From Dastarcus helophoroides (taxonomy: Eukaryota; Arthropoda; Insecta; Coleoptera; Bothrideridae), in the NCBI GenBank assembly GCA_028583605.1, contig CM053336.1:26875170-26939169 (forward strand): a DNA stretch of 64,000 nucleotides. Reading direction: 5' to 3'. This document shows, piece after piece, positions 47,219 to 58,349 of the stretch. The notes beneath the pieces are model-generated. The model was not told the origin of the DNA, ran no database searches, and saw only the letters and a list, made by a program, of their open reading frames with translations. Made by a program: the position numbers and the translations under genes. Numbering within the stretch: the first letter of the stretch is position 1; each line of letters begins with the position of its first letter.

Positions 47219-50045
47219 GGGGCTACCTTAGCCATTGCGAGGCTCCTGGCGCGTAGATCTTTGCGAGACCTTTGTCTTTGTGGTATTAGTTTTAACATAG
47301 ACGTAGCTACAATAGGACAGGGTAGGACTCTTGCCCTTTGGCCCCCCCCCCCCGGCTCATGCAGCTAAACGAAAATTTATATTCAACTGAGAAGACTTTC
47401 TCTAAAAAATTTCCATTCGACAAAAACTTCTTTAAGCTATTGACATTTTCTCGAAATTTCGATTTATTTCTCCAAATACCTCTTTCTTCAAAAATTTCTT
47501 TCGAATTTTCAAATTTATTCCTCAAATTCGATTTCTTTCATCAGAATCAGACTTTAGTCAAAATTTCGAATGTTTCTACCAAAATTCATCGTTTTATTTT
47601 TCAAAATTCTACCATTTCTTAAAATTTGTTTTTTCCGAAAACTTCGGCTTTTATTTAAATTTTGATTTTCTGAAAATGTTGACTGTTTATCAAGATTTAT
47701 CTTTTTCCTCAAAATTTGATGGATTTTTTGATGAAAATATTTATCTTAAAATTGTTATAATGACTTTTTTAGAAATTTTGTTAAAAAACAAAAATTTTAT
47801 TTTTCCTGGAATGGTTTATAAATAAAATACAACCGTTTTCTCAAAATTTCGACGTTTATCTCAATATTGGACATTTTTTGACTAAGGGGGAAGCGGATCA
47901 GGGCGCAAGTCTGCCTCTGATTCAAGCGATCAAGAGAAAATTATAGAAAATTCATTTTTCTCAAAATGTGTCGTTTTTCTAAAGTTTCGATAAAATCTGA
48001 CTCTCTAAAGAATTTTCAGTGTTTACTAAATTTCGACTTTTTTCTCAAAATTTTGATCTTTTTTTTTATTTTTCAAAGGAAAAAATGGAAATTTTTAGAA
48101 AAAACCAATTGAAATTTGAATTTTTTTCTTGAAAATTTTGATATTTGATGCTTTTTCATTTGGTAATTTTTCTAGAAATGTCGAATATTTTTCAGAGATT
48201 TCGTTTATTTTTAAATTTGTTTATTTTTTATTAATATCAAGTTTTTCTAACGATTTTGATCTTTTAGAATTTGTTTTTTTCAGAAATGTTGACAGGTTCC
48301 TTAAATTTTGCCTTTTACTTGATATTTTTATATCAAGATTCGATAATCAACTTTGCTAAAAATTTTGAATTTTTCTCATAAAATTAGTTTAAATTCGTCT
48401 TTTTCAAAATTTCAACTTTATTTAGAAAATTCTATTTGGACTCTGCTTTCGAAAATCATTTTTTCCATCAAAATTCTGCCACTGTTCTGAATATTTGTCT
48501 TTTTTTTAAATTTGACTTTTTTAAATTTGTCTCCGGAAATTTCAACTTCATATTAAGCCTTATTTTTGAAATTATGACTTTGATTTGAAATCAAATGATT
48601 TCAAAATGCAATGTTTTAGTTTCTAGAACTTTCTGGACTTTTTCTTAGAAATTGGCTTTTCCTTTAAATTTCAGTTTTCTCGAAATTCGTCTGTTTCTAC
48701 AAATTAAATCCGGATATTATCGAAAAGTAAAAATGCTGAAAAAATATTTTTGGATAATTTCAAGAAAAAGATTTCTTATACAGGGTGAGCGCAACTTGAT
48801 GTCTCAGCTTTATTATAAGACAAGGAAAATCGATATAAAAAATCTGAAAAAAGGTTCTTCAATTGGATGAAATAAGAAGAATCTAAAATTTTCGAAAAGC
48901 AGAAAAATGTTGAAATGTCCAAATCACCAGAAAAGTTAAATTTTTTAAAAGGTAAACATAGTTTTTAAAAAAAATTCAACCATTCAAAAAATGCATTTCA
49001 ACAAAAAAAAATAAATATGTTGAAAAAGAAATATAAATTTCTAAACATAAGTCTTAAGGCTCGAAAAAAAAGAACTTTTCAGTAAATGAAAAATTTTTAA
49101 AAATGGAACTATCGAAAAAAATCGAAATAAAATTTTAAATGGCAAAAAATTAAAAACAAAAAACGATACTGAAAATTTTTGTCAGAATTTCGAAAATACT
49201 AAATACCGAAGAAAAACAAAAATTATGAGACAAGTCAAAATTAGAAAAAAAAAGTCGTAATTTTAAAAGGTTAAAATTTTCGAAAAAGTCTAACATTTTT
49301 TAAAGAAGCCAAAAATATTTTAATGAAAAGTCTCACGATGAATAAAAATTTGGAAAAATTGTCCAAATATTCAAATGAGAACGAGAAATTAAAAAAAAAC
49401 TGATATTTTGAAAAAATCCAGATTTGTATAAAATTGAAAAATTTGAGAAAAATTCGTTTTCTAAAATATTTAAAAAATTCAAACAGTCAAAATTTCAAAT
49501 AAGGTCGAAAATTTCATGTTTCTCAAAATTTGTCTTATTCTGGAAATTTTGACTTGTTCTTCAAATAGCTTCCGGAAAAATCTCCACTTACAGTGAAAAG
49601 TTTTTCTTAAAATTCACACTTTTTCTGAAAATTAGGTCTTTTTTTCACAAAACTTTAAAAATTATTTTTTTCGAATTCTCAACATTTTTTGAGATTTTTT
49701 AAAAGGTTTGGATTTTATTTTAAACACGATTTTCCAAACATTTCAACTATTTCCCAAAATTTCTTTTTTCCTCGAAATTCGTCTCTCTCAAAATTAAACG
49801 TTCGCTTGAAAATGCTCACTTTTCTTCAAGAGTTTCCTCGACATTTAGATGTTATTTTTGAAAAATCATAATTTTTCGAAATCTTTGAAATTTCGACAGT
49901 TTTCGAAGTTTTCCTAAAGATTCGGTTTTCATTTTAGATTTAATTTTCTGACTATTTTCGCAAAGTTCGGCTCTATTTCAATATTTCAAAGTTAACCTGA
50001 AAATTCGATTCCTCAGTTTATGTAGTTAAATGAAAATACACATTC
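47219..50045. mobile_element. Truncated copy of the nested hAT-like composite
   Basis: The left end (CTGGGGCTACCTTAGCCATT) is a worn copy of the outer element's CAGGGGCGGCCTTAGCCATT at 55513. It is followed, as at 55562, by AGTTTTAA (47288-47295) and then the inner element's start CATAGACGTAGCTAC at 47296, a poly-C run and CGGCTCATGCAG. Homology to the other copy continues, with differences in filler content, to about 50045 (pairs such as 48300 with 56680, 49510 with 57186, and 49800 with 57465). The right ends of both elements are missing. No gene is present. Confidence 0.75.
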
Positions 50046-50345
50046 AGTGTGTTCCACCAGGAATCGCCCCGATCGATATCATCTAAAATATTTAAAAATT
50101 TGGCGACTTAGCAAAATCAATGAGGCCAACGCAACTAAAATATTAATATAACAAAATAATTTTTAATGAAAAGTCTTACGATGAATAAAAATGTCTATAT
50201 TGTTAATTGAGGACGAAAAATTGAAAAAAAAATTGATATTTTGAAAAAAAAAAACCAAATTTGTTTAAAAATCCAAAATTTTGAGAAAAATTTGTTTTCT
50301 AAAATATTTAAAAAATTCAGACAGTCAACATTTTAAAGAAGGTTG
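49325..50345. repeat. Two copies of a roughly 185-bp block about 840 bp apart
   Basis: AAAAGTCTCACGATGAATAA near 49327 and AAAAGTCTTACGATGAATAA near 50169 begin matching blocks that both pass through TGATATTTTGAAAAAA, GAAAAATTYGTTTTCTAAAA and ATATTTAAAAAATTCA. The second block lies beyond the point where the composite breaks off, so the filler to its right was probably derived from the same sequence. Confidence 0.6.
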
Positions 50346-51600
50346 AAATTTTTCTAGAAAAAAAATTAAAGATTGCAAAAATATTAAAATTTTAATGAAA
50401 ATTAAAATTTTAAAAGAATTACATTTTCACAAATTTAAATATTTGAAAATTTGACAATTTTGTTTTAAAAAATTTAATTTTTTAGAAAGAATCGAAATTT
50501 TCAAAGATAGTTATAATTGCAGGGATTAAATTTGTCAAAAAAATTGAAATTTTGAATAAAGTCGAACATTTTCAGAAAATTCGAAATGTTCCAGATTATT
50601 TCAAAATTTCAAAAAGCAAAATTTCAAAGAAAGTCGAAATTCATCCAGAAGAAATATAAAGGGTTGCAAAAATGATAAAATTAAAAATTTCAAAAAAATT
50701 AAAGTTTGAAAAGAAATAAATATTTGGAAATTTTTAAAAATAGGCGAAATTATAAAGACAAAAGTTGTAAAAAAGTTAAAATTTTGAACAAAAATCGAAA
50801 ATTTTGAAAACGGTGGAATTTTTCCGACAGAAAGCTGAAACATTTAAAAAGTTAAACATTTTGGAAACGAAATTTAACAAACCTTTTGGAAATAGACGAA
50901 AATAAAAATTTAAAACCAAAATAGTTAATATTTTCGAAAAAAAAAATTATGAAAAAGTCGATGTTTTCAAAAATTTTCAAATTTTAAAAAATTATGAAAT
51001 TTCCAAATAAATTTTAAAAACTAGAAACTTTAAAAAATGGTCTAAATATTTAGACATAGTTAACATTTTGAAAAAGTCGAGATTAAAAAAAATTGAAAAA
51101 TTTTCAAACGTTTCAAAAAAAGGTAAAACATTTGAAAATTAGAAAAGTGGCGAATTTTTAAAACAATTCCAAATTTTAAAAAAGTGAAAATTTGAAAAAT
51201 ATTTCAAAGTTTCAAAAATTGTAAATATTTTGAAAAAATGTCGATATTATCGAGAAATATTTTCAAATTTGAGAAACAGCCAAAATTTTGAATGGTATCC
51301 ATTAAAGAAATGCCAAAATTACCAGAACAGTCGAAATTGAAAGAAAATCGATAACTTTCGGAAAAATGGAGTCTTGAAGTCGAAGTTTACAAAAAAAAGT
51401 AAAAACTTTGAGTAAGTTGAAATTTAAAAACAAGTGAAAGTTTTAGGTCCAGTTTTGACAAGAAGTCGAAGTTCTAAAAAGAAGTCTAAATTTTGAAATA
51501 AAATCGAAATTCTGAAAAATGTCAACAATTTGTGAAATGTATTGGAAATTTTAAAAAATTGGATTAAAAAAAATCTGGAATTTACTTTTTTTATATACAC
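50050..51600. repeat. A-rich filler block
   Basis: Degenerate AAAGTCGAAATTT-type filler, uniformly A-rich on the plus strand. No ends were identified. Open frames on the minus strand here are compositional. Confidence 0.55.
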
Positions 51601-51690
51601 ATAACTATGTGTTTTTTGTACTGACATGTTTTTAAAGTTGACTAATACGGTGGTAAGAAATTGAACACTTTTGACAAAGGTTTACTTTTT

Positions 51691-51851
51691 TTGGTGGAAA
51701 GGATTGGTCCTTGGTTATCTTCAAAAATTGAATACAGAACTTGTCCCATGAAACCAAGAAAGATTAAATAACACAACAAACGTTGCTCTAACGCGTTTTA
51801 ACAGCCATGCTGTCATCTTCAGAGAGATACAGATCTCTCTTTTTTTCTCTT

Positions 51852-51907
<56 letters not shown>

Positions 51908-52006
51908 ATGACAGCTTGGCTGTCGAAACGCGTTAGAGCAACGTTTGTTGTGTTTTTTAATCTTCCTTGGTTTCAGGGGACAATTTCTCTATTTCAATTT
52001 TTAAAG
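51691..52006. mobile_element. Palindromic non-autonomous element with (TC)n centre
   Basis: The left boundary (GGTGGAAAGGATTGGTCC) matches 16507-16535. The left arm (51723-51826) and right arm (51904-52006) are inverted copies: AACACAACAAACGTTGCTCT against AGAGCAACGTTTGTTGTGTT, and AGCCATGCTGTCATCTT against AAGATGACAGCTTGGCT. The (TC)n tract fills the centre. Related copies lie at 16507-18412 (arm plus long array) and 46583-46691 (single arm). There is no coding capacity. Palindromes flanking microsatellites are known in some Helitron-derived insect elements, but the assignment here is open. Confidence 0.8.
51854..51904. repeat. (TC)n microsatellite
   Basis: An uninterrupted TC dinucleotide run of about 50 bp at the centre of the palindrome, preceded by a short T-rich pyrimidine stretch. 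Confidence 0.95.
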
Positions 52007-52300
52007 GTTTACTAAATTAATACATCCATTTAAAATCTCCGATTGTAAAATTATTTGCTTGCAAAGCTTATTTCAAATAATTATTTAATGACAGTCAATA
52101 AGAATAAGCATTATTGGTGTCCATTACAAACATTTCTTTTCAATCACTCACTTGCCTTGAATATTATCGATGGGGTGAAGACAAAGATTTTTCCCGAATA
52201 TGTTAATTAGGGTTAAATACTGTAAACATTAACATTAAAAATAAATCCTTTAATTCTAATTACATTAAGCAAGTCTTAGCTGATGTAATTAGGACGAAGT
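52007..52300. other. Upstream region of the secreted-protein gene
   Basis: Ordinary complex sequence without filler, unlike both flanks. It probably holds proximal regulatory sites of the gene, but I recognise no specific motif. Confidence 0.4.
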
Positions 52301-52305
52301 GACCA

Positions 52306-52344
52306 TATAAAAGTCTGGGTCCTAAAGGGATTTTATTAGTCAGT
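52306..52344 (+). promoter_or_regulatory. Core promoter: TATA box and arthropod initiator
   Basis: TATAAAA at 52306-52312 lies 36 bases upstream of the A in TCAGT at 52340-52344, which matches the insect initiator consensus. Spacing is a few bases longer than typical. The start codon follows 22 bases after the predicted start site, giving a very short leader. Confidence 0.65.
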
Positions 52345-52363
52345 GTTTACAATTGTAGTGACA

Positions 52364-53370
52364 ATGTCGCCTAAAGCAATCGTCTTCATCTTTTGCGGAT
52401 GCATCACCTTCAATTTAATTCTGGTAAGTACCCAATTTATAATTTTGCATTTCACTTTTATTGACCGAAAGCATTATGTTTATTAATTTTATTTAACATT
52501 TCTGAGACCCAGTTTAAAAATATTTAAATTTTAATAATGAAACTTGACAGTATTTTAAAACATTTTTGACAATATGACTACGTGACAACTAAATTCTTAA
52601 AACTGGGTCGCATAAAGGTTGAATAAAATGAATAGCAAAATTTCAATAAACACGAACTTCTAAGTTGCTTTTGATTAATAATTATGTCTAACTCTGGCAC
52701 GTATTTGGATCACTTTAAAGTTTTTTGTTCTTTGCCATAGTTGAACACATTTGCCACTTTCCTTATCTAAGCTTGTCTATTGGAACCAAATGTCCTATTT
52801 TTACAGACTGGAGAATCCGCAAGTCAACGACTAGACTTGGAACAAGAAAGACAAATAGTGAGGGACCCAGCGACTTCCTTCTACAAATACCTAACCCGTA
52901 CCACCGTCGACGACCCACATAATCCTTCACCCAACGATGTGCCTCAAGAACCCACCTCCAGACAAGCATCAGGTCTAGGCATCACTCTCGGGGGCACCAA
53001 AGTCATCTCCGCCAGCGGTCTGCTCAAGCCACAAGTCGAAGTTCTCAAATTAGTCGAAGCCTTTCTTAAACTTAAGGGCGAGCTAATTGCTAGGGCTTAC
53101 GCGGTCTTCAGCGATAATTGGGACATCATCAGGAGCTTGATCCACGTTATAATAAACAAGATACCGACGTTGCATTCGTTCACTGTTACCGGTATCGTCG
53201 TTTTGCGAAAAATCCTGGAGTTTGCTGCTCACCTCTTCGGCGAATGGAAAATTACGTTGCCCGAGATTAATTTGGGGGTTTCCGCTGGACTGTTGGGACG
53301 ATCACCGCATCCCGCTTACGACTCCTCTGGAAATAGTTACTCGGTTTCGAATTCTTGGCCTTCAGGATGA
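52364..53370 (+). CDS. Two-exon gene for a small secreted protein, function unknown
   Basis: Exon 1 (52364-52423) encodes 20 residues, MSPKAIVFIFCGCITFNLIL, ending exactly at a CTG with a GTAAGT donor. Exon 2 starts at 52807 after TTTTTACAG and runs to the TGA at 53370, both in phase 0, giving about 207 residues. The N-terminus is a good signal peptide, with cleavage likely soon after the exon joint (TGESA). The mature part begins polar and Pro-rich (DDPHNPSPNDVPQEPTSRQA). It then has Gly/Leu-rich hydrophobic segments (LGITLGGTKVISASGLLK, then LKLVEAFLKLKGELIARAYA and HVIINKIPTLHSF) that could form amphipathic helices, and ends Ser-rich. It has no cysteine in exon 2. I do not recognise the family. 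Codon use and G+C content differ sharply from the flanking A/T filler. This is the only convincing host gene in the window. Confidence 0.8.
52424..52806 (+). other. Intron of the secreted-protein gene
   Basis: A 383-bp intron with GTAAGT donor and TTTTTACAG acceptor, A/T-rich, phase 0. It separates the signal-peptide exon from the mature-protein exon, a common layout for small insect secreted proteins. Confidence 0.75.
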
Positions 53371-53422
53371 ATCTGTTGACAGTTTTATAGAATACGACAT
53401 TTTTATATGTACAGATTAATTT

Positions 53423-53442
53423 AATAAATTTAGGTAAATAAA
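53423..53442 (+). terminator. Polyadenylation signals of the secreted-protein gene
   Basis: AATAAA at 53423-53428 and again at 53437-53442, about 55-70 bases after the stop codon, giving a short 3' untranslated region. Confidence 0.6.
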
Positions 53443-53520
53443 TAGGTTATTTTCTTTTTGACACGTTCAATAGTTATTATTTCAGTTCTCGGGCATTTCA
53501 CTAAAAATTAATTATCTAAG

Positions 53521-54040
53521 CTAGGGATGCCTATCCGGGATCGATTAATCGAAAAATGAATTTTTTGAAATCTGAAGGTTGATTTTTTAGAACGATTGCG
53601 AATACAAGATCGATCTAATGAACGATTCAAAGATCCTAAAAATCGGATCGATTTACCTTACATGCAGGTTACTGTAAATAAATTTAATGACAAAATTTTT
53701 TACGTAATGTATGTCGTTATGTTATTCTTCACTTTTATCTATTAGTAAAACCTACGTTAGTAAGCCAACAGATGGTAACCTTAATATTTCTTTTCATTTA
53801 TTACGTCGTTGACTAAATAGAAAACATAACTGTGCCGCCATCATTGTTTCTTCCGCTAAAAAGTTTTCAACAGTGTTGTTGTTCTTCATGGAAGCTAGCT
53901 TCCCTTACAAATGAAATGTCAGTGTTATTTTAAAACCCCTTTTTTCACACAACAGCTGCGACCACAATTGATCGAATTACGTAATTAAGCGTCGTGCGTA
54001 CAGATTATTGAGGCGTGGGAGTGTATGACCACTGTGAATT
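53521..54040. repeat. Element end CTAGGGATG and flank
   Basis: CTAGGGATGCCTATCCGGGA at 53521 starts a stretch rich in ATCGATT words (GGGATCGATTAATCGAAAAA), the mirror style of GAATCGACATCCCTAA at 36979-36994. It is likely the left end of a small DNA element whose right end is lost. The rest to 54040 is ordinary spacer. Confidence 0.45.
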
Positions 54041-55504
54041 TTATTGAGAATATCGATTTTTTAAAAATTGTATTTTTTAATGTCTGATATTCTCAAAATT
54101 TTAACTCCTTTTAAATAATTTGACTTTTTAAATTTGAATTTATTTCGACTTTCAACTCTATTTGAAAATTCAAACATTTCAAGATGTTACTTTTTTCAAA
54201 ATTTCCTTTTTTCAAAATTTTGACTTTTCTTAAAATTTTTCTTTATATCTTTTCAAATCTTGACATTTTAAAAATTTGTATTTTTTTAATTAACTCTCAT
54301 CGGTTTTTTTGTAATTCCGTTTTTAGTGCAAGATTTGACATTTCAAAAATTTTCAAATTTGACTTTCTCGATATTTCAATTTTCTGTATGTTAAAAATTG
54401 TGATCCTTTTAAAAAGAAACTTTTAACAAATTAATAAAAAAGTTTTTTTGTTGAAACATTCGACTTTTTTAAAAAAAATCGATTCTATTCGAAAAATTCG
54501 AATTCTACTGAAAATTTGAAATTTTTGAAAAATTCCGCTTTTTTAAAAATATTGATGATTTCTCATCAATAATGAATGATTTCTGAAAAAATAACAAAAA
54601 TACTTTTTCTTATGAAAATTTCGAATGCTCTAACAATTTTAACTTTTTTTAAAAATTTCGAATTTTTGTAAATTTAGATAATAAAATTGGAACTTTTCCA
54701 AAATTTAGATTTTTTCTTGAATTTCTGACCAAAAATTTGTACTTTTTTCAAAATAAAAACTTTTTAAAATTTTTAAATCTTTCTTTAAATTCGACTTTTT
54801 GTAAATTAAAGCTTTTTTTCGAAAATTTATTCTTTGTTAAAAATTTGAGCTGCTTATTTGAAAAATTTAAGATTTTCCAGAATATCAACTTTTTTTAAGA
54901 GTATACAATAATACATTTTGAAATTTTGACTTTTATTTAAATCTAAACTCATTTGAAAATCTTGACCCTTTTAAAATTTCGTTTTTTTTCATATTAGATT
55001 CCATCTTTTTTTTTAAATTTGACTTTTAGCTTCGACATTTCAAAAATAACCCATCTATTTCAAAATTTTTGACTTTTATCGAAATTCCAATTTATTGTAT
55101 TGAAAATTTCGATCTTTTTTAAAAAAAACAAATTTTTAAAAAATTTATACTTTTTAAAATTGTGTTTACACAAAAAGTCGAAATTTTGACAATTTCGACT
55201 TTCTACGTAAATTTCGACTTTTTGTGTAAATTTCGTTTTTTTTCGAAATATTCGACATCTGCTGAAAATTTAAAATTATTTTAAAAATACAGTTTCTTAA
55301 AAATGTTGATTTCTTATCAACATGGAATAATTTTTTAAAAAATTACAAAAATGCTTTTTTTGAAAATTTTGAATATTGTAAAAATTTTAAATTTTTCTAA
55401 AAATTTTGATTTTTTGCAAATTTAGATAATAAAATTACCACCTTTCCAAAATTTAGGCTTTTTTTTATTTCTAACTAAAAATTTGCTTTACTTGAAAGCA
55501 TGAT
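54041..55504. repeat. T-rich filler block
   Basis: Filler of the TTTTTCAAAATTTTGAC form with no terminal repeats found, directly left of the composite element. It contains a perfect 22-bp inverted repeat at 55165-55230. Confidence 0.55.
55165..55230. repeat. Perfect 22-bp inverted repeat in filler
   Basis: The arm beginning TTTACACAAAAAGTCGAAAT at 55165-55186 is repeated exactly in inverted form at 55209-55230 with a 22-bp spacer. In sequence this degenerate, an exact match of this length suggests a recent inversion-duplication event. Confidence 0.8.
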
Positions 55505-55569
55505 GAGGTTACCAGGGGCGGCCTTAGCCATTGCGAGGCTCCGGGCTGATAGATCTTTTTTAGTTTTAA

Positions 55570-57800
55570 CATAGACGTAACTAGAATAGGGCAGGGTAGG
55601 GCGCTTGCTCCCCCCGGGCTCATGCAGTTAAACGAAAATTTATATTCAATTGAGAAGACTTTATCTAAATAATTTCCATTCGATAGAATTCGTCCTTCTT
55701 TAAGGTATTGACATTTTCTCGCAATTTCGACTTATTTCTCAAAATTCGTCTTTTTTCATAAATTTCTTTCGAAATTTCAAATTTATTCCTAAAATTCGAT
55801 TTCTTTCACCAGAATTCGACTTTTGTCAAAATTTGAAATTTTTACCTCAAAATTATTTTTCGAAATTCTACCATTTCTTAAAATTCGTTTTTCCGGAAAC
55901 TACGACTTTCCTTTAAATTTTGATTTTCTGAAAATGTTTACTTATTTATCAAGATTTACCATTTTCCTCAAAATTTAATCGATTTTTTGAAAAAATATTT
56001 AACTGGAAATTATTATTTTTTACTTTTTTAGAAAAATTGTAAACAAATAAAAATTTGGACAAAATTTTCTCTGGAATGGTTTATAACTAAAATACAACTT
56101 GTTTCTCAAAATGTTGACGTTTATCTCAATAGTGGACATTTTTCTGAGGGAGGGCAGATCAGGGCGCATGTCTGCCTCTGATTGAAGCGGTCAAGAGAAA
56201 ATTCTAGAAATTACATTTTTCTCAAAATTTGTCCTTTTTCCAAAATTTTAACAAAATTTGACTCCCTCTAAAGAATTTCGAGTGTTTACTAAATTTCGAC
56301 TTTTTTTCTCAAAATGTCTATCTTTTTTTTTGTTTTCAAGGAAAAATACTCAAAATGCACAGTAAAATACGAATTTAAAAAAATCGAAACTTAGATACTT
56401 TTCTCAAAATCTGTCTTTTTTTGCAAATTTCAAATTTATCCTAAAATCCCAATCTAAATATTTTCCTGGAAATTTGTATCTTTCTTAAAATTTTGACTTT
56501 TTTTCAAGATTCGTTTTTTTCATAAACGTATTCTCAGAATTGTACTTTTTCTTAAAGTTTGAAATTTTTCTGGAAAATTTTGGTCCTTGATGCTTCACTT
56601 GGTAATTTTTCTAGGAACGTCGACTGTCAGGTTTTTCTGAAGACTTTGATCTTTTGGAATTTGATTTTTCAAAAATTTTGACAGGTTTCTTAAAATTTGT
56701 CTTTTTCTCGAAACGATCGATTTTTGTATTAAAATTTGATATTCAACTTTGCTAAAAATTTTGATTTTTTCTCTTAAAATTAGTTTAAATTTTGACATTT
56801 TTAAATGTGACTCCAAATATTTCAACTTAATATTTCGCCTTATTTTCGAAATTTTGAATTTTATTTCAAAATGCGATTATTAAAATTTAAATATTATGTC
56901 AAAATTAGAATAAAAAAGTAAAAATTTCGAAAAAGTGTTTTTGGAAATTGCGAATTTTTTCAGAATATTTGACCTTTGAAATTTTTAAAATTTTCAGCAT
57001 TTTTCGAGTTCTTCCAAAACGTTGGGATTTATTCAATTTTGATTTTCTAAAAAATGGGGGTTTTTCTCAAAATTCGTCACTTTCGAAATTGCGACTTTAT
57101 TTTACTTTTTTCTCCCAAAATTGAACTTTCTTTTTTTAATATTCTGTTTTTTTCTGAATTTTTGTTTAATTTAAATTTCCGAATATTTCGTGCTTCTCAA
57201 AATTTGCCTTATTCTGGAAATTTTAAGTCGTACTTCAAATATGGAGGTTTTATGCGTCTGGAAATCTCCACTTACAGTGACAAATTTTTTCTGAAAATTA
57301 CGCCTTTTTTGTCACAAAACTGCACCTTTAAAAATATAATTTTTTCAAATTTCTGACATTTTTGGAGATTTTTCGAAAGATTTTAAACGCGATTTTCTAA
57401 ACATTCCAACTTTTTCCCAAAATTCGTTTTTTTCTCGGAATTCGTTTCTCTCAAAATTAAACTTTCTCTTGAAAATGTTCACTTTTCTTCAAGAGATTTC
57501 AACCTTTTTCTCGACATTTCGACGATATTTTTGAAAAATCATTATTTTTCGAAATCTTTGATAGTTTTTGAAGTTTTCCGAAAGGTTAGATTTTTATTTT
57601 AGATTCAATTTTCTGACTGTTTTCGCAAAGTTTGGCTCTATTTTCAAATTTCAAGGTTAATCTGAAAATTCGAATCATCGGTTCATGTAGTTAAAAGAAA
57701 ATATGCATACTCAATCGAAACGTTTTCATGTTTTCTTTTTTTATCAATTTTTCAAAATAATTCTTGCCCCTCCCTGAACAAAATCCTGCTTGCGCCCATG
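55570..57800. mobile_element. Inner hAT-like element, CATRGRCG ends, filler interior
   Basis: The left end reads CATAGACGTAACTAGAATAG and the right end on the minus strand reads CATGGGCGCAAGCAGGATTT, both followed by a G-rich or C-rich word and CTTGC or GCAAG. It is flanked by perfect octamers AGTTTTAA (55562-55569 and 57801-57808). The interior is T-rich filler, almost without A-rich stretches. The CATGGGCGYAGCCAGGATTT type of end is familiar from non-autonomous hAT elements of insects. No gene. Confidence 0.85.
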
Positions 57801-57808
57801 AGTTTTAA

Positions 57809-58341
57809 AGATGTTGCTTGACGAGAAATGCAAAATTATAAATAAATAAATTTAGACTTTCAAAATTGTTTATTGGAAACTAAGATAAATTAATAAACAA
57901 CAAAATAACAAATTATTAATTATGATAAATTAAAGTGCATTAATGTCTTAAAAGAATCAGGGATTCAGAAATGATGACGGCTGCTCTAATATAAAAACAT
58001 AACCCAACGACAGTTGACAGGTGAAATGAAAGACGGGAATTCCCCGAATTGTAAACACGAAGAAAATGGAGTACTATCAGGCTTTGTTTGGCCCTTGCAG
58101 TTGGCAGCTGTTGCGGCGCTGGTACGAAATTTCGTCCATGTGAAAGAGAAAGAAAGAAACATTCATTGGAGCGAAGAAAACAGATATCAGCACGATTACT
58201 ACCACGCAAGAGAGCAGCGAGTCGAGTTTTATAATGCAAATAAACATTAGAATTCCTACTATCGCACGAGTACTCGAGGCCCCCTGCAAGAGCGAGGCCC
58301 CGGGCGGTTGCCCTCCTCGCCACCCCCAAAGGCCGCCTCTG
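57809..58341. other. Right part of the outer element
   Basis: Contains A/T-rich sequence to about 57950 and then normal-complexity sequence with open but unrecognised frames on both strands (for example 58014-58250 plus). The last 80 bp are GC-rich (GAGGCCCCGGGCGG, CACCCCCAAAGGCCGCCTCTG). It is probably leftover internal sequence of the outer element. Confidence 0.45.
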
Positions 58342-58349
58342 GGGGTTAC

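Larger units (their letters stand above)
55513..58341. mobile_element. Outer hAT-like element of the nested composite, CAGRGGCGGCCTT ends
   Basis: The left end is CAGGGGCGGCCTTAGCC and the right end on the minus strand is CAGAGGCGGCCTTTGGGG. Flanking octamers are GAGGTTAC (55505-55512) and GGGGTTAC (58342-58349), 7 of 8 matching. Of its 2.8 kb, 2.2 kb is the inner element. The outer part left of it is about 50 bp and the part right of it about 530 bp, which is of normal complexity and GC-rich at the tip. No transposase is recognised in it. A second, truncated copy starts at 47219. Confidence 0.85.
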
